Position numbers and translations under genes: made by a program. Below the pieces are notes generated by a model. That model was given only the letters and a program-made list of their open reading frames with translations. It had not been told where the DNA came from and searched no databases. This document shows positions 24,254-31,970 of a stretch of 44,819 nt of DNA, one piece after another; within the stretch, counting starts at the first letter, position 1, and each line of letters starts with the position of its first letter. Source of the DNA: Deltaproteobacteria bacterium (GTDB taxonomy: Bacteria > Desulfobacterota > Binatia > UBA9968). The stretch lies in NCBI GenBank assembly GCA_009692615.1, contig SHYW01000033.1:1-44819 (forward strand). The letters are read 5' to 3'.

Positions 24254-27187
24254 ATGTTGCGCCGACTCTGGATAGCCTTGGTGATGATCGCGATGGCGCT
24301 GATGCCCAGCCTTGTATTGAGCGCTGAGCAGCGGGCGCGACTAGAGTTGCGCGTCGATCAGAAACGATTTGGCACTATCGAAGTGGTATTTCGTGGTGAA
24401 GATATCTTGGCACGTCTCACCGATCTTAAAGCGGCAAACATCGATTCGTTCGGTGGGCGGGTCGAAACCATTCTTGGCGTCGAGCATGTTTCGCTTAAAT
24501 CGATGAACCGCGCCTTGTCCTATGAACTCAACGCAACGGATCTCAGTTTGCGACTGACGTTAAAACCGCCGCCGGTAAATTCACAGCTCGCTGCTAAAAC
24601 ACCGGCGCTGGAGCTACCGCCCAGCGACAGCACACCGATCATCGAGAAGAAATCGTTGCAAGTCCTGCGACCGGCGCGCTTGGCTTTAAAAATGGACGGC
24701 AAAAGGAGGGGCGATATCAACGTGATATTGCGCGGCCAAGAAATCCTCGTGCGCCTACGCGATTTGACGGCTCTAAGCGTTAACGCAGAGTCGGCGCAAA
24801 CTGAGGCGATCCGCGGTGAAAGATATGTTTCACTCAAATCGCTTACCGGCCAAATCAGTTACTCGCTTGATTCTTCGGCGCTTACTCTAGCTTTGACCTC
24901 CAGGCCAAATTCCGCGGAAACGCAAATCGCCATCGCTACTCCCGCGGCGCCAACGACCGCGCCGCCGCTAGCAACCGAACAGCGGGCGATTTTAGAATTT
25001 CGCGTCAACGCTGAAAGTAAGGGCGAAGCGGATGTCATTCTGCGCGGTGAGGACGTGCTCGCGCGGGTGAAAGATTTACAGTCGGTGGGCATGGTTGTGA
25101 TCGACGGCCGAAAGGAAACCATCGCCGGCGAAAGTTACGTCTCGTTGCGTTCGTTGGCGCCATCTTTAACGTTTGGTATCAATGACAGCGATCTTTCCTT
25201 CGATCTTACGCTGGTGCCGGAAGTATTTGGCGCCCATGTCTTGAGTGGTCGCGATTACCGGCCGGCAAAACTGGAACATCGTGAGGACACCAGCGCCTTT
25301 GTCAACTACGCGGTCAACGCCAACGATTTCAAAAAGGTCAGCGCCTTCAGCGAGATCGGCTTGACCGTGAAAAATGCGCTGGTCTACAACAGCGTGTCGC
25401 GGAAATTGAATGGCGATATCGTGCGCGGCTTGACCAACGTTACACTTAGCGACCGCAACGTCAACGTGCGCACGATGATCGGCGACCGTCTAGTCAACTC
25501 CGACTTTCTCGGCAGCAGCATCACTATGGGCGGCCTGAGTTATTATCGTGAATTCGGACTCGACCCCTACTTCATACGCAATCCAGGCCTAAATTATTCT
25601 GGCGCGGTGGCGACGCCGTCGACGCTCGACGTTTACGCCAACGGCCGGCTCGTGCGCCGTGTGCCGTTACCGCCGGGACAGTTTCAACTGAACGATCTGC
25701 CGGTGCCGACGGGCAGCAACAATGCTCGTTTCGTGATTCGCGATGCCTTCGGCCGCGAGAGAGAATTAGGATCGCAATTTTTTTATTTCACGTCTGGATT
25801 GCTCAAGCCCCGCCTGCACGATTTCAGTTACAACGTCGGCTCGCGCCGGGACGATCTTGCCAACAAAAGTTGGAGCTACGATTCACCGGTGTTTCTCGGC
25901 CATCATCGCTATGGCTTTTCCGACGCCGTCACCGCTGGTGTGCGGATGGAAGGCGGACGTAGTTTGGTGAGTGGCGGACCGAGCGTTTCGTTCTTGTTGC
26001 CGGTGGGTGAGATGGAAGTTACCACGGCCGCGAGTAACGAACATGGCCGCCCTGGCGGCGCAGCATTTCTCGGCTACAGCTACATCGACCGGCGATTTAG
26101 TTTGGGCAGCTCGGTCAAAGTGCAGAGCGAAAGTTACGCGACCACCAGCTTGAGTTACAAGAAAGCGCGTTCGTGGTTGGAGTCAGGGGTTTATGTCGCC
26201 TTTCCGGTCACCGATCAGACAACTATTAATCTTCGGTACGCCTTCGCAGATTCTGCTCAGAATGGCATGGAGCATCGCGCTCAATGGTTTACAGGAACGC
26301 GCTTGACACAGAATCTAACTTTCATAACCGGCACCAGCTTCGATCTAAAAGGCGGCCGCCATTCACTGGGACTTAATGCCGGACTAAGCTTCAACCTCGG
26401 CGAAGTCGGCGGCGCGGTGTCCTTTCAACACGACGACGACACCAAGGGAAAAGGCACCTTGGATTTTCGCAAGAGTTTACCCATCGGACCAGGTTACGGT
26501 TACGGTTTACAAGCGACGAGCCAAGGCGATCTCGATAGCGTTTTTCAATATCAAACCTCCTTCGGCCGCTATGAAGCCAACTACAATCGGCTCGACGGCC
26601 AGAACGGCTCGCGCTTGAGCGCGGCGGGCGGATTGGCATTGATCGACGGCGGCGTGCAGTTCACCCGGCCAGTGCAAGACAGTTTCGCGTTGATCAAAGT
26701 TCCCGGCCTGGCCGGCGTCAAAGGTTACTTGAACAATCTCGAAGTGGGCAGCACCGACGCCAACGGCCGGCTGTTCGTGCCCAATCTACTTTCTTACTAC
26801 GGCAACAATTTGGGAATCTCCAAGAAAGATCTACCCTTCAACTATAACGTTGAAGCCACCGACAAAATCGTATCCGCGCCCTACCGCGGCGGCGCCGTGG
26901 TTGAATTTCCCGCCCTGCGCATTCAGCGCGTGCTCGGCAAAACCGTGATCGAGAGCGGCGGTAAGATAACGATTCCAAAATACGGTCAGCTGACCGTGAC
27001 TGGACAAGGCCAAAGCAGCGAATCACCCTTGGGCAACGACGGAGAATTTTATTTCGAGAATCTCACAAGCGGCCGTTATCAAGCGCAAATCGACACCAAG
27101 AATCTGACTTGCGACTTCGCGCTGCAAATCCCGGCCAGCAACGATGAGTCGATTGAGCTTGGAACCCTCCGATGTGTAACGCAATGA
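24254..27187 (+). CDS. Outer-membrane fimbrial usher with three tandem N-terminal domains
   Basis: The 977-residue protein has a signal peptide (1-24). Residues 27-105, 140-218 and 244-322 are three copies of one 79-residue module that align without gaps. All share A-x-L, G at 14, V at 18, RG at 21-22, D-L at 31-32 and a VSL(K/R)S strand; each resembles the single N-terminal chaperone-binding domain of SCPU-type ushers. Pro/Ala-rich linkers join them. The rest is a standard usher: beta-barrel from about 345, plug with LDVYANGRLVRRVPLPPG, and C-terminal domains with GYLNNLEVGSTDANGRLFVP and GQLTVTG. It secretes and assembles pilus subunits delivered by the chaperone. The ribosome-binding site is weak, suggesting coupling to the chaperone gene 34 nt upstream. 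Confidence 0.92.
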   Translation: MLRRLWIALVMIAMALMPSLVLSAEQRARLELRVDQKRFGTIEVVFRGEDILARLTDLKAANIDSFGGRVETILGVEHVSLKSMNRALSYELNATDLSLRLTLKPPPVNSQLAAKTPALELPPSDSTPIIEKKSLQVLRPARLALKMDGKRRGDINVILRGQEILVRLRDLTALSVNAESAQTEAIRGERYVSLKSLTGQISYSLDSSALTLALTSRPNSAETQIAIATPAAPTTAPPLATEQRAILEFRVNAESKGEADVILRGEDVLARVKDLQSVGMVVIDGRKETIAGESYVSLRSLAPSLTFGINDSDLSFDLTLVPEVFGAHVLSGRDYRPAKLEHREDTSAFVNYAVNANDFKKVSAFSEIGLTVKNALVYNSVSRKLNGDIVRGLTNVTLSDRNVNVRTMIGDRLVNSDFLGSSITMGGLSYYREFGLDPYFIRNPGLNYSGAVATPSTLDVYANGRLVRRVPLPPGQFQLNDLPVPTGSNNARFVIRDAFGRERELGSQFFYFTSGLLKPRLHDFSYNVGSRRDDLANKSWSYDSPVFLGHHRYGFSDAVTAGVRMEGGRSLVSGGPSVSFLLPVGEMEVTTAASNEHGRPGGAAFLGYSYIDRRFSLGSSVKVQSESYATTSLSYKKARSWLESGVYVAFPVTDQTTINLRYAFADSAQNGMEHRAQWFTGTRLTQNLTFITGTSFDLKGGRHSLGLNAGLSFNLGEVGGAVSFQHDDDTKGKGTLDFRKSLPIGPGYGYGLQATSQGDLDSVFQYQTSFGRYEANYNRLDGQNGSRLSAAGGLALIDGGVQFTRPVQDSFALIKVPGLAGVKGYLNNLEVGSTDANGRLFVPNLLSYYGNNLGISKKDLPFNYNVEATDKIVSAPYRGGAVVEFPALRIQRVLGKTVIESGGKITIPKYGQLTVTGQGQSSESPLGNDGEFYFENLTSGRYQAQIDTKNLTCDFALQIPASNDESIELGTLRCVTQ

Positions 27188-27197
27188 ACTGGATGCG

Positions 27198-27662
27198 ATG
27201 ATAAACCGGCGAAAATTATTTCTCACGGTGTTAGTCGTGCTCGGGCTGGTGTTGCCGATAAAATCGGCTCAGGCGGCCTGTACTCTTCGCGGCGCATCCA
27301 TCGCTTTTGGCACCTACGATCCGATTAGCTTGACGCCTTTGGATACCGCCGGTGCGGTGATCTATCGCTGTGCGGGCAGCGATCACAACATCACGATCAC
27401 ATTGAGCCGTGGCGGCGGAGCAACCTTTGCCACGCGGCGCATGATTAAGGGCTCCGAACAACTTTTTTATAATCTCTATCGGGATGCGGCACGCACGGCG
27501 ATTTGGGGCGACGGCACCGGCGGTACGCAAAGCTTTTTCATCGGCAACCCACAAGCCAATAACACCGACCTCAGCGTGCCAATCTTCGGCCGCATCCCGG
27601 CGGGACAAAATGTCAGTAAGGGCAGCTTCAGCGACACGATTACCGTGACCTTGATATTCTAA
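27198..27662 (+). CDS. Spore coat U domain (SCPU) pilin-like protein 2
   Basis: The 154-residue secreted protein starts 10 nt after the usher stop. It has a signal peptide ending SAQA, then the SCPU domain: CTLRGASIAFGTYDP, a second Cys in VIYRCAGSD, SEQLFYNLYRDAARTAIWGDG and the closing PIFGRIPAGQN...ITVTLIF. It shares the YDP, FGRIPA and Cys pattern with the first SCPU protein but is otherwise divergent. Being in the secretion operon rather than under the separate pilin promoter, it may be a minor or tip subunit (inference). Confidence 0.9.
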   Translation: MINRRKLFLTVLVVLGLVLPIKSAQAACTLRGASIAFGTYDPISLTPLDTAGAVIYRCAGSDHNITITLSRGGGATFATRRMIKGSEQLFYNLYRDAARTAIWGDGTGGTQSFFIGNPQANNTDLSVPIFGRIPAGQNVSKGSFSDTITVTLIF

Positions 27663-27809
27663 TGATTGCTATCTCTTGATCGTGTGGCACTTTTTTTGAA
27701 CGTTTTGTTGTCTAGTAATAAAAAAATCGCATGCGAGTTTCTAAACTTTCCAGTCCGTAAATTTATAAAATCTGTTGCTGAAGGAAGAAGTAGCGGCTGG
27801 CGGCGTTGA

Positions 27810-27848
27810 GGGGGAGGCCGTTGCTCTTAAAATAAGACGACCTCCCCC
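27810..27848. repeat. Hairpin in the convergent gap before the UbiD gene
   Basis: GGGGGAGG (27810-27817) and CCTCCCCC (27841-27848) pair around a 23-nt loop, between the converging SCPU and UbiD genes. No T-run follows directly, so a terminator role is doubtful. Confidence 0.3.
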
Positions 27849-27885
27849 GATGGAAAATAATGACGAATGCGTACGCTTGTGGCGC

Positions 27886-29481
27886 TTACTTCTTCTTCTC
27901 TACTTCACCTGGCTGCAGGCCCGGTTCGAAGCCGCCGACCTCGTGGTAGACCACTTCTTTTTTCTCTTCGAACGCTCTGACCTGGGGAATCTGTCCCGGT
28001 AGACCGAGTTTCTTCCATTCGCCGGCGACCTTGTCGTACATCTCTTTGCGCAGTGCGGTGCGCTTGGAAAAAACCGGCAGGTAGCGATGTTCTTTGCAAG
28101 CGTTGATCAGCGCTTTCGAACCGTAAGGGCGCTTCTCCGGTGGATTCTGGGTCGGATCGAGCCAGGTGGACCAAGTGTTGCGCAAAATATCGATGTCGTC
28201 GATGGGATTGCAGCGGCTGCTCATGGCCCAAATCACTTGATCCATGTCGGTGGGGTCAACATCTTCATCAACCGCGATGATCCATTTCGTGTAATAAGCG
28301 CCGCCGGGAACTTGCGCCGCCAATGCCAGTGCTTGCGCCGCGTGGCCGGCGTAGCGCTGTTCGAGCGCGATCACGGTCATACCGAAGCCGCCGGCGCCGG
28401 CGGGATGGGCATAGATTCCCTGAATACCTGGAATGCCGAGTTTATCGAGATCGTCCCAAATTCGTGCCGAGCGAATGATCGAGAAAAAGCCGCTCTGCTC
28501 GTTGGACGGATAGTCGGCCATTAGAGCATTGGTCAGAATCGGATTGTTGCGATAGTGCACCGCGGTGATTTCGACCAACGGACAACCCGCTTCCGGCCGG
28601 CCATAGTAGCCGGGAAATTCACCGAAGGGACCTTCGCTGCGCACCGAATTGGGCTTGATGATACCTTCGATCATGAACTCGGCGTTGGCCGGCAACAACA
28701 GATCGGTAGTCTTGCCTTTGACCACGGGAATCGGTTCGCCTTTGATGCCGCCCAAAAATTCATACTCGGAAACATTTTTCGGAAAAGTTTGCGAGCCGAC
28801 TACCATGAACAGCGGATCGATGCCCCAAGCGGCCGCCACTTGCACCGGCTTGCCCTGTTGCCATGAGCGCGTGATGTGCAAGCGCGCGTCTTTGCCCGGC
28901 GAAAGATAGAGGCCGCATTCGTTTTTGCTCTGCAGCATCATGCGGTAGGTGCCGACGTTCAAGTAGCCGCTGTCCGGATCGCGAGTAATGACGCAGTCGG
29001 CGGTGCCGGCATAACGGCCGCCGTCTAAAGGCCAATGGCGCGGTATTGGCAGCTGCGATAAATCGATTTTGTCGCCGGTGAGCGTATTTTGGTACATCGC
29101 CGCTTGCGCCGCGGGCACTTCGCGCGGTGGCATGCGGTTTTTCAATTTATCCTTGACCCGGCGAATCAGTTCGACGATCGGTGTGTCATGCGGTTCTTCC
29201 ATGGTGAGCGCGATGCGCGGAATGCTCGGGCCGAGGATGTTCCACAGCGACTGGGCCTTATAGGAGCTTTTTTCGTAGCCTTTAATATTATCGAACAGGA
29301 TCGCCGGCGAAGGTTTTTGCTTGGCGACGAGATAACCGATGGCGCTCATCTCCTCATCGCAGCTGACCGAATCTTTGACCCGCACCAAATCGCCCAGCGC
29401 TTCGACTTCACCGAGCCACTCGCGCAGATCTTGAATCGGTTTCTTACCCGCCTTTGCGACAACTTCTTCTCGTTTGGCCAT
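27886..29481 (-). CDS. UbiD family decarboxylase
   Basis: The 531-residue protein has the UbiD/Fdc1 architecture. The N-terminal part has LREWLGEVEALGDLVRV; the prFMN-binding domain contains LPIPRHWPLDGGRY, NVGTYRM and the catalytic EGPFGEFPGYYG (two Glu). The C-terminal part has ADYPSNEQSGFF and AVDEDVDPTDMDQVIWA. Members use prenylated FMN and Mn/K ions for reversible (de)carboxylation of aromatic, heteroaromatic or alpha,beta-unsaturated acids. No ubiX gene is in the window. CGGAGGAG precedes the ATG. It lies 41 nt after a class II aldolase gene, so the two probably act in one pathway. The Lys-rich C-terminal tail (EKKK) has no family role known to me. Confidence 0.93.
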   Translation of the reverse strand: MAKREEVVAKAGKKPIQDLREWLGEVEALGDLVRVKDSVSCDEEMSAIGYLVAKQKPSPAILFDNIKGYEKSSYKAQSLWNILGPSIPRIALTMEEPHDTPIVELIRRVKDKLKNRMPPREVPAAQAAMYQNTLTGDKIDLSQLPIPRHWPLDGGRYAGTADCVITRDPDSGYLNVGTYRMMLQSKNECGLYLSPGKDARLHITRSWQQGKPVQVAAAWGIDPLFMVVGSQTFPKNVSEYEFLGGIKGEPIPVVKGKTTDLLLPANAEFMIEGIIKPNSVRSEGPFGEFPGYYGRPEAGCPLVEITAVHYRNNPILTNALMADYPSNEQSGFFSIIRSARIWDDLDKLGIPGIQGIYAHPAGAGGFGMTVIALEQRYAGHAAQALALAAQVPGGAYYTKWIIAVDEDVDPTDMDQVIWAMSSRCNPIDDIDILRNTWSTWLDPTQNPPEKRPYGSKALINACKEHRYLPVFSKRTALRKEMYDKVAGEWKKLGLPGQIPQVRAFEEKKEVVYHEVGGFEPGLQPGEVEKKK

Positions 29482-29522
29482 GGACCTCTCCTCCGAATGT
29501 TTTCCTGCGGCTGTTGGTTAAT

Positions 29523-30269
29523 TTATAAGCGGCCGCCCTTGGGCAGCAGCGAACGGAAATAAGCGAAAGCGTCATAGGAACGGAACATCATGTTTTCTTT
29601 CATGTAGTCGATCTCTTTTTGCGGCATGACTTCCGGCTTGCCGACGCAGCTAGCGACGAACTGCATATAGGCCGTCCGCTCCAGGTAAATCGCGTGGACC
29701 GTAGCATATTCCAAGCTATCGCCAACCACAACAACGCCGTGGCCCTTGAGCAGCATCGCCATGCGGTCTTTTAGCGTCGCGCAGATTTCTTTGCCGTCTT
29801 GCATGGTGTAGATCAAGCGCGGGCTGGGGAAAATCGGCGTTTCCGGCGCGAACACCGCGGCCTGATTGTAAATCGGCAGGATCGGCGTGCCGGCGACGGA
29901 AAAAGCGGTGGCCAAGGTTTGGTGTGTGTGGACCACCGAATTCACTTCCGGCCGAGCGTGATAGATTGCCGCGTGGATCATGGTCTCGCGGGGCGGATTT
30001 TTGATTTTGGTGACGGCGCGTTTGCTGCCGGCCTTGGCGTAGTTCTGCTCACAAACTTCGAAGTATTGGTCGATGTCGACTTCGATAATATGTTTGGGCG
30101 CGACTTCGCCGAGGGGAGCCAACACCGGCTTGATGAAAAATTTTCTTGTTCCGGGAATTCGCGCACTGACATGGCCGTGGTAATCGGCCAAGCCTTGGTG
30201 GAACATGATGCGGTTGCCTAGGGCGACTTTCTTTTTGATTTCTTCGAGATCTTTCTTGCTGGTTTTCAC
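29523..30269 (-). CDS. Class II aldolase/adducin family protein
   Basis: The 248-residue protein starts at a GTG with an AAGGGAAG ribosome-binding site. Family features are GLADYHGHVSARIPG, phosphate-loop-like NPPRETMIHAAIYHARP, the zinc-binding VVHTHQTLATAFS and LKGHGVVVVGDSLEYATVHAIYLE, which supplies the third His. Zinc class II aldolases cleave or epimerise sugar phosphates, but the adducin-like branch also includes decarboxylases and enzymes of unknown reaction. It lies between the acyltransferase gene (23 nt) and UbiD (41 nt), all on minus and likely one transcript. Confidence 0.88.
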   Translation of the reverse strand: MKTSKKDLEEIKKKVALGNRIMFHQGLADYHGHVSARIPGTRKFFIKPVLAPLGEVAPKHIIEVDIDQYFEVCEQNYAKAGSKRAVTKIKNPPRETMIHAAIYHARPEVNSVVHTHQTLATAFSVAGTPILPIYNQAAVFAPETPIFPSPRLIYTMQDGKEICATLKDRMAMLLKGHGVVVVGDSLEYATVHAIYLERTAYMQFVASCVGKPEVMPQKEIDYMKENMMFRSYDAFAYFRSLLPKGGRL

Positions 30270-30292
30270 TGTTCTTCCCTTTCTCCGTCTAG

Positions 30293-31244
30293 TTAAACCG
30301 CGCGCTGGAGCGGTTGTGGTTCATAAATCGATTTGTCGTCGCTTTCAGCCCAATGGCGGACGTTCATCCAATTCCACTGTTCCGGATAGGCTCGCACCGT
30401 GCGTTCAAGCCATTGGACCAAGCGCGCGGTGTTCTCGCTAATTGCCGCATTACCCTTGCCACTCCGTTCGAGAACCAACTCCGGCTCAATGATCAGTTTC
30501 AAACTGTCGTCGCCCTGGCGCACCAAATAGGCCGGCACGATCGCCGCGCCGGTGCGTAGGGCAATGGTCGCCGGGCCGCGCCGCGCGATCACGGTGCCGC
30601 CAAAAAACCGCACGGCGATGCCGTTGCCTCGGCGAAACTCGTCGGCGATGACAATCGCCACTTGGTTCTGGCGCAACACCGCGCTCAGTTCCCGTAGCGC
30701 TTCGCGCCGGGGGCGGGCATGAATCGTTCGTTGCCGGACGCGCAGGCGATAATCATCCAGCAATCCGGCCAAGCCGCGATCGCGCGGCGAGTTCATTAGC
30801 ACCGCGGTTGGGTAACCTTCGACGGTGAGCCGACTGCCGAGCAGGAAAAAATTTTCCCAGATGGGCGCTGAGCAGCACGACGCCATGCCCTTTAGCCAGC
30901 GCGGCATCGAGATTTTCTCGTCCCATCAGGGTGATGGGCGCTTTGATATCCGCCTCGGCCGTGTCGACGGCGCCGGCCAGTTCGACACAAGCACGAAAAA
31001 TATTCCGTAACGTTCGGCGCGCGGTCGAGTCAATTGCCGAGGGCGCTAAATGATCGCCAAAGGCGATCCGGATATTTCTTAGCGAGCGTTTGCGATAACC
31101 GTGAAAACAACGATAAGCGATGGCCGCCAACCGATCCGCTAACCAGAATGCTGTCAGCGGAAATCGTTTTGCCATTCCGCAGCCAATTGTGAAACCGAAC
31201 CACGTGCTTAAATAAGCGAATTTACCGGTGATCCATTGGAACAT
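30293..31244 (-). pseudogene. Lipid A biosynthesis-type lauroyl acyltransferase (LpxL/HtrB family), frameshifted
   Basis: Two overlapping minus-strand frames form one acyltransferase. The first ends its family pattern at GHGVVLLSAHLG, which holds the catalytic His. The second continues with NFFLLGSRLTVEGYPTAVLM, VAIVIADEFRRGNG, GTVIARRGPATIALRTGAAI and the YPEQWNWMNVRHW ending. They are separated by one extra base in the run A6T4 on plus (30846-30855). Removing one base gives about 316 residues, the usual family length. The start is uncertain: ATG 31244 or 31172 fit family length, whereas the frame is open back to 31469. The enzyme would acylate a glycolipid such as Kdo2-lipid A at the inner membrane. 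Confidence 0.78.
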
Positions 31245-31489
31245 TAAATTTGGGATACGCTGGCTTGGCGGCGCCGCTCTAAAGTACGCCAATCTACGAT
31301 ACTTTTTTTTATCTCGCAAGCGTTTCGAGAGTTTCGAACGATCGCTTTGCGGGATTACGTTAGTTAATAAATCTACACGATAACAGCCGCTTAGCCACTG
31401 CACTGAAATTTGGCGCAGAAACCGGCCTGTTCCTATCGCAGCCATTGTGTGGTAAAAATTCGGCACCATCGTGAAGCCGGATAAATCTT

Positions 31490-31867
31490 ATGCGGATGAT
31501 TTTGCCCCCAATCAGAGAACGTCAAGTCATCGACCGGCTGTTGTCGGCGTTCTTCCACGACTACAAGGCGGTGGATTTCAAAAAAGCGATCGCCGCCCTG
31601 TGCCGCTTTTATCATCTGAAGAATCCCCGCGTGGAGTGGTTTGAATACATCGATTGGGGTAAAACCGCCGGCAAGACCTATGAGAACGGCCAGATTTATC
31701 TGGTCCATCCGGAGAACTGGAAAAAGGGGCGCAAGTACAACACCGAGCGGCGCTGGATCAGCATGGTCTATCACGAGATCGGCCATTATGTTTTTTGGGC
31801 CGACGCTGAGAATAAAGCCGACATGTTCTCCTCGCGCATGGTGCGCGGTTTGAATCATCACAAGTGA
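31490..31867 (+). CDS. Small HExxH-motif protein, putative zinc metallopeptidase
   Basis: The 125-residue protein has a Met-rich start and HEIGH at 95-99 in the context SMVYHEIGHYVFWADAENKADMF. This is an HExxH zinc site with an acidic residue 6-8 positions downstream as third-ligand candidate, reminiscent of ImmA/IrrE-type minimal metallopeptidases. No signal peptide, membrane segment or DNA-binding domain is seen. Substrate unknown. The ribosome-binding site is weak, and a second ATG lies two codons in (31496). It is divergent from the acyltransferase gene and 103 nt before ileS. Confidence 0.65.
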   Translation: MRMILPPIRERQVIDRLLSAFFHDYKAVDFKKAIAALCRFYHLKNPRVEWFEYIDWGKTAGKTYENGQIYLVHPENWKKGRKYNTERRWISMVYHEIGHYVFWADAENKADMFSSRMVRGLNHHK

Positions 31868-31872
31868 GGAAT

Positions 31873-31937
31873 GAGATAGAGATTTGAGACAGAGAAAGGC
31901 GGAGGGTGTGGCGGTCTCTGTCTCCGTTCTCTATCTC
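31873..31937 (+). repeat. Large hairpin in the ileS leader
   Basis: Two 22-nt arms (31873-31894 and 31916-31937) are complementary except for a 3-nt internal mismatch, around a 21-nt purine-rich loop. CTCTGTCT is repeated directly twice more (to 31963) just before the ileS start. It has no T-run. It could be a repeat element or a regulatory leader. Confidence 0.55.
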
Positions 31938-31970
31938 CAATCTCTGTCTTACATCTCTGTCTGGTGAGCC

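Noticed and set aside
27685-27700. TGGCAC followed by a T-run after the second SCPU gene, as a -24 element
   Set aside because: The required GC at -12 is GA here, and the next gene on that side runs in the opposite direction.
31873-31937. T-box riboswitch in front of ileS
   Set aside because: No T-box sequence or specifier-loop arrangement is visible. The hairpin is simple CT/GA repeat sequence.
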